From Kryptolebias marmoratus (lineage: Eukaryota > Chordata > Actinopteri > Cyprinodontiformes > Rivulidae), in contig NC_051433.1 of the NCBI RefSeq assembly GCF_001649575.2, forward strand, positions 13,545,588-13,609,587: a stretch of DNA of 64,000 nt, in the 5' to 3' direction. The notes under the pieces were generated by a model. That model ran no database searches and had not been told where the DNA came from. It saw nothing but the letters and a program-made list of their open reading frames with translations. Below are positions 34,501-57,301 of the stretch, in pieces; position 1 is the stretch's first letter, and each line of letters begins with the position of its first letter. Made by a program: the position numbers and the translations under genes.

Positions 34501-36299
34501 AAGTCCAATCATCCCTTTTACCCATCAGACAAACGGCTATATTCTGAACTGCAGAGACAGTCTGGTTTTTACAGGGGGTCTTGACTTAAAAGCGGCCTGA
34601 AAATCACAGCTCTAAATATTACTTTATCATAAATACATCTACATCACCTGTTAGGTTAAAAAAAATCTGTCACAACTGATTACAAAGGCTCTCCTTTTGT
34701 GGGATCTGTTCTGACAAAAACAGTAACTCAGACATGATTTGTGAATATTTTTCCGTGAATTTTCACATCGAGCACAAATCCGATGGGATTCAGACTGTTC
34801 CTGTTGCCAGCCCTGACAGCAGGAATATCTGCTGTAAAGACAATAAGTGCAAACTTGAGGACCAAAATGTGCATATTTTGGACCGAGAAGACAGATGGTT
34901 CGAGAGGGGGGTAAAAGAAGCCATCTATGTCAAAAAGGAGAAACCAACATTAAACAGAGGAGGAGGTCTCAGATTTCAGCTTTCAAAAACATATAATGGA
35001 GCTTTAGGCTTGATCCCCAGTCAGTTTCACTCCAATCAACACCTGCACTCATGTGACAAGAGTGGCCCATCAGTGAGTCAGACAAACAAGGATTCTAACG
35101 AGCCTCCATTGTTAGGAGAGTGAGAACAATTTGCAAGCAATCCAGCTTACATCACATCTCAGCTTTAAAAGCTCAACTCCACACTCTCTATTTCTGAATT
35201 GAGAAAGCTCCTCGGATGAGAAGCGAAACGTCTTCAGCTACAGAATAGAAGTCCAGTTGTTTTTGTTTTTTAACTTTTTTTTTTTAAATTTACCATGGCC
35301 TGGATGACTGAGAATCTACACCAGCACAATAAGTGCAAGTTTCATCTAGTTACAACTGTTTACAACAGAAAGCCAGAAAGGTGGATTGGTGAAAAGTGCA
35401 GTTTGACCGGACATCAGGAAGTGGTCAGACACGTGGTCTTTGTAGCGCATAGTAAAGACATGTCACTAAATTTTAGGTCAGATCTACTTTCTTAGCTTAT
35501 CCAATCGCCTTCCTCTTCTACTTTCATTCAAAATCACAAAGAGCAGCTGTTAAAATATCCCACTGTGGTATGACACACCTGATGTTAGGAATTATTTTGC
35601 CAATTTCTTTGCATAAACCGGTTATGCAATTATATTTACGTTTAGACTACAAGTATAAGCTCCTATGAGACACACTTAATATTAATAATAATATTGTTGG
35701 CTTGATTATCAGGAAACAGATACATGTTTGCACATAAAGAGAAAAGGGAATAAACAAACAAGAAGGCAGAATTAGTGAAGTGACCCCTTCACTTTTATAG
35801 CTCTTCAGCTTTTAGAAGCCGGACAAACTGAATGTCTATAGGCACACCAATACACTTCATATTTCCATCTTATTATATAATATATATTATTTATGCCAAG
35901 GATAAATGGGATGTGTTAATCAAACAGAAATATCCTTTACATGCTCTCTACCAGCTCCGTTTAGCTTCATGGCCTGTTTTCTACCACACAGCCTTCCGTG
36001 TCGACTTTTCTGATCAGAAAATTCCTGAAATAAACAAATGTGTGGTTTTATTAATTCAGCAGACAGATAGTTTGACCTCGAAGTGCTCCAGCATGGTGGC
36101 GGTCAGAGTATTTACCCGCTAAAACAAAGCTTTAACACAGCTTTAGCCCTTAAACACCACCTTATTTAGCTGCCGCAATGAGCAGCTGAATGCTGTAATA
36201 TAGTAACAAAAAACATATATTTAAGCAAAGATATTAACCTGTTTTTACGGCTGTATCAGCGAGGCAGCGGTCCCATTTCCGTCCATAGTTGTCAGCCAT
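31571..36299 (-). CDS. micos10: MICOS complex subunit MIC10
   Basis: Small inner-mitochondrial-membrane protein that oligomerises to bend the membrane at cristae junctions. Exons: 36299-36239, 31932-31885, 31791-31682, 31579-31571; joined they give 75 aa (human about 78). The product begins [20 protein letters not shown]. The first membrane segment is about residues 21-35 ([15 protein letters not shown]), followed by the positive loop KRR. The second starts at MWPLSFG and holds the glycine zipper GSGLGLGMG (45-53) that drives oligomerisation. It then reads YSNCQHDF, and the last exon encodes only Asp-Gln-stop. For exon 2 the acceptor CTTCGCAG|TAACAG is preferred because it has a better pyrimidine tract and restores the family length. 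The start is the first ATG and has a housekeeping promoter motif 17 bases upstream. Confidence 0.95.
33700..34085 (+). repeat. Family-R dispersed repeat copy in micos10 intron 1
   Basis: One of the best-kept copies: GAACCACTGGACGGATTTTA, ACTTTTGGAGTCAACCGCAT, CAAGATGGCCGCCACAGCTA, TTTGGTGTGGCAGGAGCTGA in order. Confidence 0.75.
34734..35345 (+). mobile_element. Penelope-like retroelement 3' fragment (GIY-YIG ORF C terminus)
   Basis: The plus-strand frame ending at 35123 contains [20 protein letters not shown] and [15 protein letters not shown], the end of the GIY-YIG-type ORF found in many fish retroelement copies. The 3' flank has GAGAAGCGAAACGTCTTCAG and ATGGCCTGGATGACTGAGAA, also typical. 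The GIY-YIG core and the reverse transcriptase are missing, so this is a 5'-truncated remnant in micos10 intron 1. Penelope assignment is from memory. Confidence 0.6.
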
Positions 36300-36315
36300 G
36301 TTTTCTCTGACGAAG

Positions 36316-36325
36316 TCTCGCGAGA
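36316..36325. promoter_or_regulatory. TCTCGCGAGA core-promoter palindrome of micos10
   Basis: A perfect TCTCGCGAGA, a known TATA-less promoter element of broadly expressed genes, lies 17 bases upstream of the micos10 ATG on the minus strand. A related half site (CGCGAATTCTCG) follows at about 36340. Confidence 0.6.
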
Positions 36326-37019
36326 GTTAAACGAAGTCACGCGAATTCTCGTCATCTGCTTCATTCACTGTTGACAGATACCTTGGCTCCACTTTTCTTT
36401 GTTTCCATTGAATTAACTTTGTGAAAACATTAATTATGCTGTTTTAACTAAACTATTCAGCAACTCACACTTCATTTTAATAAATCAGCAGTTGTTTCTA
36501 TGATATTATAAAGTGATCTGCTCTGCTTTATTACATTTTTATCAGTTTTCCCATCACATTTTTTTAATGTGCAGTTGTTATTCTGCCTGCACTGTTGTCT
36601 TTTTGGTTGATTGTTTTGATCTGATAAAAGAAAATGCATGGTTTCATAAACTTGGGCTGTTCCACTAAAGTCAGGAAATGTTGTTCTAAATATTTATATT
36701 TAAAAAGAAAAACATCTGTTACTGATCAACTCTCTCTCTCTCTCTTTCTGTTTTATCTTTTTATTTTTTTACACAACTTGAACATTTTTTTATAACAAAA
36801 GCATGGTTAATTTTCCTGAAGGAACTAAAAGACTTTCTCAACAACCCAGTAAACTTTTAATTTGGGTTTTCACCTACCTACAATTCAAAAATCAATCAAT
36901 TTGATTCGTTGGCATAGACATTTTTTTTTCTCCCACAGGCAAAATGTTAAACTGGTAATGATAATGTAATTTTCTGCAACAACACGGTTCATTGTGGTGG
37001 TGAATAAAAGCTTATTAGC

Positions 37020-37680
37020 AATGACTTAATTAAAATTCACCAGTTAATATTATCTAACCACTGTAAAAGCTATCATATTCTGAACATTTGTCGAAGAAAA
37101 TTTGTGACTCGTGCTGCAAAACGAATTGAAATGAGCCCCAAATGCACCCCAAATAAGCAAGAGTATTAATTTTGACATAATTGAGATTTGCATTAAATTA
37201 GTCCGTAAAAACACAATCTTGTGATCCCAGTAACTAAAACACCATCGTCTTAATTTATCTTTAAAAATTTGCCCCATAACCCTTATAATTTCCTTTAAAA
37301 TTTGCCCCTTTTCTCTGCCGACTCCGGTAGCACAAGGAAATCTTTTCATATAATGTATGGCATCATTGTAAAGCTTGGAGAGTCCTCTTTTTGTAAATAT
37401 AGGGCTGTAATTCTCAAAGACATCACTCCAGACTAATAAAAATCCAGTTTTCAAACCAGCATTCTTGGTATTAAGACTGACTTGTTGATAGGCCAGGCGA
37501 TTAAATGTAAAATTTCCACAAACCGTGTATTATTTTGAAGCTTTAGAGATGGAGAAGTTGAAAATAATAATGCCTCAGTATTGAAAACTTCCTCATTTGT
37601 TGCTCGTTCTGCCAGCACGGGCCACATGCGCTGAAAGTAATGCCTCTTTTTGTGATTGTTCAGTTGAAATTCAGGACCCT
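37020..37680 (-). repeat. Dispersed repeat of unknown class
   Basis: Minus-strand frame 37454-37050 is open for 134 codons but matches no family I recognise. Its stretch CTTATAATTTCCTTTAAAAT followed by CCCCTTTTCTCTGCCG reappears at 59940-60000, so it is a multicopy element rather than a gene. May be a retroelement internal region. Confidence 0.4.
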
Positions 37681-37959
37681 AAACTTCACAATTTTTTTAT
37701 TTTTATGTTTTATTTTTTGACCTAGATACATGATCTTGATGTCAGTTATTTTAAGGCTCTTTCAAATGACCTCTTTTGGGAAAAAACAAAATGTTCGCAG
37801 ACCTCTCTGAAGGTCTTTCAAACTTATTTTGCACAATATTGTAGCATGCTCATTTCCTCCAAATTCTGGCAGTAAGCTCATCTTATGATGCTGTTTCCCC
37901 CCACTGTAAACACCATGTTGACAGCTGTGTGAAACTGATGTGATGGGTTTGTAAGTGTC

Positions 37960-38323
37960 TGCATCTCCCGCCCTCTCAGCCGCATATTTACTGCACAGCT
38001 CATCTCTTTCCATACTTGGCAATGCTTTTCTTGCTCTGCTCCTATTGGCTGCCGCGAAGAAAACCCCGAGTGACCCGGATGTACAAGCGGGGCCTGTTTT
38101 CTCACCGCAGCCTCCTTCCTGTAGCCCGGTTTGAGGAAGTGAATTTCGCTGACAGGGCTGGGTTCAGACAGGGGAGAGGCGAAGAAAAACATCGTCGGCG
38201 GGGGTCTTAAAAAGCAAAACCCAACGCGACAACGAGAGACCGGAGGAGCAAACCGATAAATCGCCGCGAAGTTAAGGTGTACAGTCATCCGTGAGACCGT
38301 TCCCCGCTGAGACCGCCGCAGAC

Positions 38324-38345
<22 letters not shown>
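37960..38345 (+). promoter_or_regulatory. CpG-rich promoter region of capzb
   Basis: CpG-dense DNA surrounds the first capzb exon and extends some 300 bases upstream. No TATA box is evident. Long minus-strand ORFs here are a by-product of GC-rich sequence. Confidence 0.55.
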
Positions 38346-50908
<12,563 letters not shown>

Positions 50909-50928
50909 ATGCTCGTGTCTCTTCTCTC

Positions 50929-50931
<3 letters not shown>

Positions 50932-50962
<31 letters not shown>
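50932..50962. repeat. (CT)n microsatellite in capzb 3' UTR
   Basis: Nearly pure CT dinucleotides just after the beta-2 stop codon. Confidence 0.9.
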
Positions 50963-50964
<2 letters not shown>

Positions 50965-51217
50965 CCTCACCTGCCATCGTTTTCTTTCCGTCTCTCCCTC
51001 CACGCCTGTCTCAGTGCTGCACTCGTTCATTTGTCGACAACAAAAAGGAGAAAATGCTTAGCTTTTGTGTTTTTTATTTTTCCTGTCCCTTTCTTTTTTT
51101 CTCTCTCTCGTTTCCATGAAGCCATTCACTCGCGTTCCGTTTCTCTCCGTCTCCAGTCTTATTAATATGATGTTACCACGGTTAATGATAATCTCAGTGT
51201 AGTCATACCCCCCCCCC

Positions 51218-51218
51218 N
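51218..51218. other. Single ambiguous base N after a C run
   Basis: An N follows about ten C residues in the capzb 3' UTR; an unresolved homopolymer call, not biology. Confidence 0.95.
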
Positions 51219-51289
51219 GAGACTCACCCCGCTCTCCTTATCTTGCAGACTCCTCCAGACTCTGACCACTGTATATAGCTGCACATGTA

Positions 51290-51295
51290 AATAAA
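51290..51295 (+). promoter_or_regulatory. Poly(A) signal of capzb
   Basis: AATAAA 382 bases past the beta-2 stop, followed within 40 bases by a GT-rich stretch (CCGTGTGTGGTTTTGG). Confidence 0.75.
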
Positions 51296-51339
51296 CTCAC
51301 TTACCGTTATTCTCGTCTCCGTGTGTGGTTTTGGTTTCG

Positions 51340-52800
51340 CTCTCTGGACAGAAACACTCGAGTTCATGACACTGTGACTCTTTTGAGGGAACATTTGTCA
51401 CAATATTTTGGAATTTTTTTGGAAAATTCGAGCAGCGAGACTGTGTTCTTCTGCAACTCGAGCGAGGAAATTAGGAACCGCCACAAGCATCGCTAGACAT
51501 TTTCTTGAAAATTCTGTTTGTCAGATAGTTGCAGCCCAGTGAGATACTGCCTTCAGTAAGCTGATCAGAAAAAGATGCACAGTACTAGATCTGTTCGGTG
51601 CGTCAATTAAAATTCACATTTGCAGCTTCATCTAAAATTAGCAGTTTTTTTTTTTTTACTGATTACTCCTAAAATATTCTCTGGTCTTAATCAAGGGTAG
51701 AGACAAAGGTTCAACTGAATAATATCACACAAACAATTGAACTTTTAGTTCCATAACTTTTAATCTTTAAGTAATTTTTCACACTTTGTGAACCTTTGCA
51801 TTAAAAACTTCTACTGACAGTCCAGAGTTCCCATGACGTACATTAAGTTTTAAAACCATGACCCGTTTTAGTCATTTTACTAATAAATGAACTTGGGGAG
51901 AAAAAAAAAGTCGGCTCTTCTTGAGAAAGACGGTTCCGTGCGCACCGTCACTCAGTCACTGTCACAGGACCTCAGACGAAGCAGATGCACAAACATCAAA
52001 ACAGCTACAAAAGCATTTCCAAAGACCGGAGTGTTTTATCAGTGCATAATGAGACAAACTGTCTGCAAACAGAGTCAATCCAAGACCATTGAGGCTCATC
52101 GTTGGAGTGGCAGATGAACACACAAATAAAATGTGCAGCACTTAATAGTTAGAAGAAGAAAATCAGTGACAGTACATCACTACAGAAACCAGTTTAAAAA
52201 ACCATATTTCCAATATACTGCATGCAAAAAGACATCTAGTCCATCTTTAAAAGTAATTGCTTGCATGCCGATGAAACAAAACTTTTAAACGCAGATCTGC
52301 ACAGCCTAGAATGAGCAAACACTTAGAAGTTGTCCCAAAAAAGCTGTTACTAAGTGGGTTTAATAATATTGTACAACAGTTCATGTTATTATCTTAGTCT
52401 GATTGCATTTAGTTGTTTCTTGACTGCAATTCATAATATTAAATTCATGTTTCCAAAAAATAAATTGAATCCACGAAGAGTCTTTATTGAAAGATACAGG
52501 CTTGAAACAACAAGTATGTGAAGAATTCACTCGTATCTTGTGACCTGTGTTAGTTTATTTAGCTGATAACCACAGCGATCCAGAGACTGATAGAAGCGTA
52601 CTTAAAGACTGTGAAGCCTTTTGTGGTGGAGTTGTGATTATGATTTACAAGAGCAGCGACACAATTGACTCTAAGAGGCTGTACTTCATGTCAGCATGTT
52701 AACATGTTGATACTCCAGCAAAGACATTGAAGAAGAATGTGAAATTGTGTCTGATTAGAAGGGGGGGGGGAACGATTTCTGGAGGGAACCAGTTCAATAC
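51340..52800. other. Intergenic stretch without recognised features
   Basis: AT-rich; no exon, RNA gene or classified repeat seen. Confidence 0.4.
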
Positions 52801-52837
52801 AAACAGCCATTTTCTTGGATAAATTTAAAGATTCCGT

Positions 52838-53945
52838 CCGTCCGTCCGTCTGTCCATCCATCCATCCATCCATCCATCCATCCATCCATCGTTGCTTAAA
52901 CATGTTCAGGTCACAGAGGCAACAGGTCCAGGAGGGAAACCCAGACATGCCTCTCTCCAGCTCCTCCTGGAGAACCCCAAGGCGTTCCCAGGCCAGGGAG
53001 CATATATAATCCCTCCAGTAAATTCTGTGTCTACCCCGGAGTCTCCTCCCACTGGAACGTGCTCGGAAAACCACCAAAGGGAGATACCAGAAGGCACTCT
53101 AATCTGACGCCTGAACCACCTCAGCTGACTCCTGTCAGTGCAGAGCAGCAGCTTCTTCCAGGATTTTCTGCTGCTTGTATCCTGGACCTTGTTCTTTCTG
53201 TCATGATCCACACCTCAGGACCATAGGGTAAGGGGTGGAACAGAAATGGACCAGTAAATGTAGAGCTTTGCCTCCTTCACCACAACAGACTGAATCAATG
53301 TCCTCTTTAATGCGGACAAGGCCCCGATCTATTGATCCATCTCCCGCTCCCTCCTACCGTCACTCATGAACATTACCCCTCCTCTCGAGGCAGAGACTCA
53401 TGACCCATAGAGGACATTCCCCTTATTTTTCCCAGTTGAGAACCATGGCCTCAGACTTAGAGGAGCTGACTCTCTTCCAAGCAGCTTCACACTCTGCAGC
53501 AAACAGCCCCCGAGTATGTAAAGGTCTACAGAACCACATCATCAGCAAAAAGCAGAGGCGAGACCCTGAGGTTCCCAAACCAGACACCTTCCTCTCCACG
53601 ATATCGTCGTGAGATCCTGTCCATAAATGCCACAAACAGGATTTGAGACGAGAGACGGCCCCGATACACCGGAACAAGCTTGACGTAGTGCCGAGGACGT
53701 GGACGCACCTCTTTCTTCGGTAAACAGGGATCGGGTGGCTCTTACAAGTGACCCCAGCACACCGTCCTCCACAGAATGCCTCGGGGGAACACGGTCATAA
53801 GCCCTCTTTAAATTCACCAAGCACACATAGACTGGAGAATCAAACCCCCACGACCCCCCTTTGGCAACTTTGGAAGGGTGATCCGTCGTGCTCCTTCTGG
53901 ATCCCGTCCAAATCCCCGAAGTAAACTTTTTAGTCAAGTTTCCAA
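52838..53945 (-). mobile_element. Non-LTR retrotransposon fragment, RT domain to 3' tail
   Basis: On the minus strand, fragmentary frames give VNLKRAYDRVPPRH (the conserved FxDLxKAFDRVPR block), then RISRRYRGEEGVWFGNLR and LLFADDVVL (RT catalytic FADD box), then CEAAWKRVSSSKSEAMVLNW. It ends in LRGRHRIYWRDYICSLAWER and a (TGGA)n tail at 52892-52855. Frameshifts separate the pieces. Same family as the fragment at 7945-8560. Confidence 0.85.
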
Positions 53946-53999
53946 TAACTTTTACAGAGTTTAATAAAAAATCCAGGAGCAAGAGTGCTAATTGCCACA

Positions 54000-55400
54000 C
54001 ACGCACCAACACGTGTAAAACATTATCTCATTTGTGTTTAATGAATTCTGACACTTCTGAATGAAGATGAGCATCACATTATGTGGGGAAATTATCTGCC
54101 TGGCTCTCTAATAAGACCTAACTCCTTCTGTTCTGCCCTCCCCATTTGTTTTAACTACCGTGGACATATTTACACCCTTTTACTTTTGTTGGACTTTTTT
54201 TTTTTTTTTTTTTTTTTTTTGTAATTTAATGAACCCCAGACTCAGTGCAGAGCAAGTGCAGCGGTTGCAACTTGCGAAGCATCTGGTTTTCATAGCTACA
54301 AAGCGTGTCACATTAGCACGACCACATCTAATGACAAAAGTTTCCCGACATGCAGAAAAACTGACAAACTGTAATTTATTATTAGCGTGCACTTTCATGT
54401 GCGGTTAATCATTTCGAGAGGGGAGGAGGGCTCTCGAGCTTCATCGGTGGCATTAATTAAGTAAAGTTGTTATGCTGTTAATTAGCTGATCCTAAAAAGA
54501 TTCCTGCGTTATTGTAATGTTTTATCGCCGAGGTGTTTTTTGTTAGAAAGAGCTGGAGTTGTTATAAAAACACGTTCAAACTTCTGATGTTCTCAGTCCT
54601 CCACGTTTCAAAGGTGCTTCTGTTTAAGCGCAGTCGGCGTGCGCCGGCACATTGTCGTTCGACATCAGGAGTTGTTCGGCGGCAGCATGAGAGCATCTTT
54701 TGCTCTGTAGGACAACAATTTAAATGTATTTAAAAATTGATAAGGCAGAGAGTCTTATCTGCAGCTCAGAGAGCCCTTCTCAGATAGTAGGGAGCCTCAT
54801 TAAACATTTTTTTTTTTTTGTTGTATTTTTGTTTGGATTTTTTTTGTTTTGTTTTGTAAAAGCTTATAATTCACATTGTATTAGAGCCTGCAGCAACAAT
54901 AAAAACTGTAAAAAGCTGCTCTCGCCTGTTTCTTCTTATGGATTCGACGCCTTGTGCAGGTCGGGGACAAAATAAACTTTTAACACAAACATTTTGAGAC
55001 TTGAAAGGTTTTGACGCACTATACATGCAGAAAATAAACATTAATACTTGTATTTATGTAGCTACATTATACTGAACCTTAAAGTAATTTAATGCTTTTT
55101 AGAAATGGCTTTAAGTGAAGTGTATTGAACTCTATGGCGTCTTTATTAGCTGCATGTTTTTAACCTCTTAGATACGATTTGATGCCATTTAATGTAGCTT
55201 TTTCCATCTTGAAACCTCTATAGTTCAGCATTGCTTTATGTTTTTTTTTGTCTCCCATAGCTTAAAAAGCCCACATTTTACATCATTTGAATTTGATCAA
55301 CACTTTCAGAGTTCAAAATCAGGACATCTGGAGTGAAAAAGAAGGTGAGGGGTGAGGAAAATACACTGAAAACAACAAATCTACAGACTGCAAAACATAA
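54000..55400. other. Low-repeat intergenic stretch
   Basis: Contains a T26 homopolymer at 54195-54220 but otherwise complex sequence; 54230-54420 and 54600-54720 may be conserved non-coding DNA. No ORF with family resemblance. Confidence 0.3.
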
Positions 55401-55417
55401 ATACAAACTATTTCCAC

Positions 55418-55456
55418 CTTTCAGGCGTTTCAGGGAGATGCTGAAACGCCTGAAAG
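55418..55456. repeat. Perfect 16-bp inverted repeat (hairpin)
   Basis: CTTTCAGGCGTTTCAG at 55418-55433, a 7-base spacer, and its exact reverse complement at 55441-55456. No recognised element surrounds it. Confidence 0.9.
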
Positions 55457-55689
55457 TATTTAATTTGACTTTTGTTGGTTCAATCCGGTACTTTTTCTTC
55501 ACAATCCCTGTAAATTTAAAAGTATTAAGACAGCATTAGTATTTGTTTTACTGCCACTCATTTTCATGTTCTAGATGAGAATGAACTATAGTGTTAATAA
55601 GTTATTAAATTATTAAAACATTCACACTTTTTGTAACTGACTTTGACATTTTTAATTCACAATAAATGTGGGTAAAGAAAATGGATGGA

Positions 55690-55800
55690 TGTACTGATTT
55701 TAACCTTGTTTGGTTTCTGGGGCTCACCTCAGGACCCCCAACTTGGTGTTTTGTGACCCATCATGGGGTCCTGACCCTAACTTTGTGAACCACTGACTTC
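55690..55800 (+). repeat. Short dispersed repeat fragment
   Basis: GGGGTCCTGACCCTAACTTT and GTGAACCACTGACTT resemble the end of a common vertebrate DNA-transposon-derived repeat; assignment tentative. Confidence 0.35.
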
Positions 55801-56749
55801 GAGGGCAACGTGACCAAACATCAAACTGTGAACAGTTATATACATGACATATTTTCTGCAAGGTATCTGTTTTCAGTCATAACTTCTTTACATTCTTTAC
55901 ATTTTCCTTATAAAAGGCTTATTTTGCAAGCAAATAAAATTAGAGCTGGTTTACAGCTTTTGCACATTACTAACACAGTAATGTGTTTAAATTTTATATA
56001 TAATAAATCTGAGAAGAGCTCTGCAGTTTGAGTTATTTGTTTTAGCAAAAATATCAGATTTTTATCTTTTAAAAAAACTTTGACATCTGTAACAAAAATG
56101 TTTTATTCCGCACATTCATCGTACTTTGTATGATCTGGGAAATACTAGAAGCAAATTGTATTATTTTCAAGAATATTAACTCAAAATACTGCTTGATGGT
56201 GGGTTTTTATTCTCCACCACTGGTTTAAAAGGTGCACCAGTCTGAGCAGCGCCAGTGAGGCTCCAGGTGTGTTGCTGCGGTTTGTCCACCAGGTGTCAGT
56301 GACGCGCAGAAAAACATCCAGGTGTGAAGTTTTTACCTGCGGTGTAAAAAACGCACTAATTGTTTATGAGACTTCGCTTGCTTTAGTTCCTGTTTGCCTG
56401 CTGACTTTAGTTGTTTGCACCTTCTTCCGTTCATCTGTCAGGAATATGACCAAACCCTCCTGAACGACCTCTGATCTCCGCTGATCAATGCTGCGTTCAG
56501 GCCACCTCGGAAATTGCACTTTGAGTCCTGGAATGACGTCAGTCCGGCTGCAGGTCGGAAAACGGTTAGTATTTGGTAATTGTTGGGCCGAGTAACCAGA
56601 CTAACTATCATTATTATCTAATACAAGCTGATTTCTTTTTCTCTGACATGTTCAGTAATAGAGGCTGAACAGTTCTGGGTTGTGTGATTTTATTTTTTTG
56701 ACTCGGAACTCGGAAAATCCGACTTTCGAGTGCAACCATGAATAACATT

Positions 56750-56930
56750 CACTCATTCATACATTCATTCATTCATTCATTCACACTGACCTCGTTATAA
56801 AGTCTCTCACGGAGCATACCGCCACCTGGGAGAGAGAAGGTAAAATATGTGTTTAAACTACCATAAAACTTAATGTTTTTAGCTTTTTTTCGTATATATA
56901 GGCCTATATATATATATATATTTTTTTTTT
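56750..56930. repeat. Simple repeats (CATT)n and (TA)n
   Basis: CATT run at about 56752-56782 and a TA run at about 56894-56920 followed by T12, upstream of the kinase gene. Confidence 0.8.
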
Positions 56931-57104
56931 TACCGGATGTCAGTTTTAGCTAGCTTCCGCTGCGCTCAAGCCTCGCGCCACGGTCACCATTAAGGCGGGA
57001 AATGTGTAAAACCGGTAATATTTGACATCTAATGTTTCATGACGCTTCATTTATTTGTTTTATTTAAATTAGTGGGTGTCGTCAGAATTTAAATCAAAGG
57101 AGCG

Positions 57105-57112
57105 TGACGTCA
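57105..57112. promoter_or_regulatory. Full CRE palindrome upstream of the HIPK-like gene
   Basis: TGACGTCA lies 190 bases upstream of the kinase ATG, with a half-like TGCGTCAT 9 bases further on (57121-57128). CREB/CREM/ATF could act here; not within a recognised repeat. Confidence 0.45.
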
Positions 57113-57301
57113 GCGGCCATTGCGTCATCTTCAAAAGATCAAAGGCAGATACCTAACAAAGGCTCCATAGTTCACAGGGCCATTTCAGTGGAAGGTCTGC
57201 TTAAGATAGGTTTTATCTGAAAAATCCTGTTTTTTGAAAAAAAGACTCCTTGACGAAGTTTATTATTCCTCAGTTCTTAAAAGGAACGCAGTCTAGGAAA
57301 C

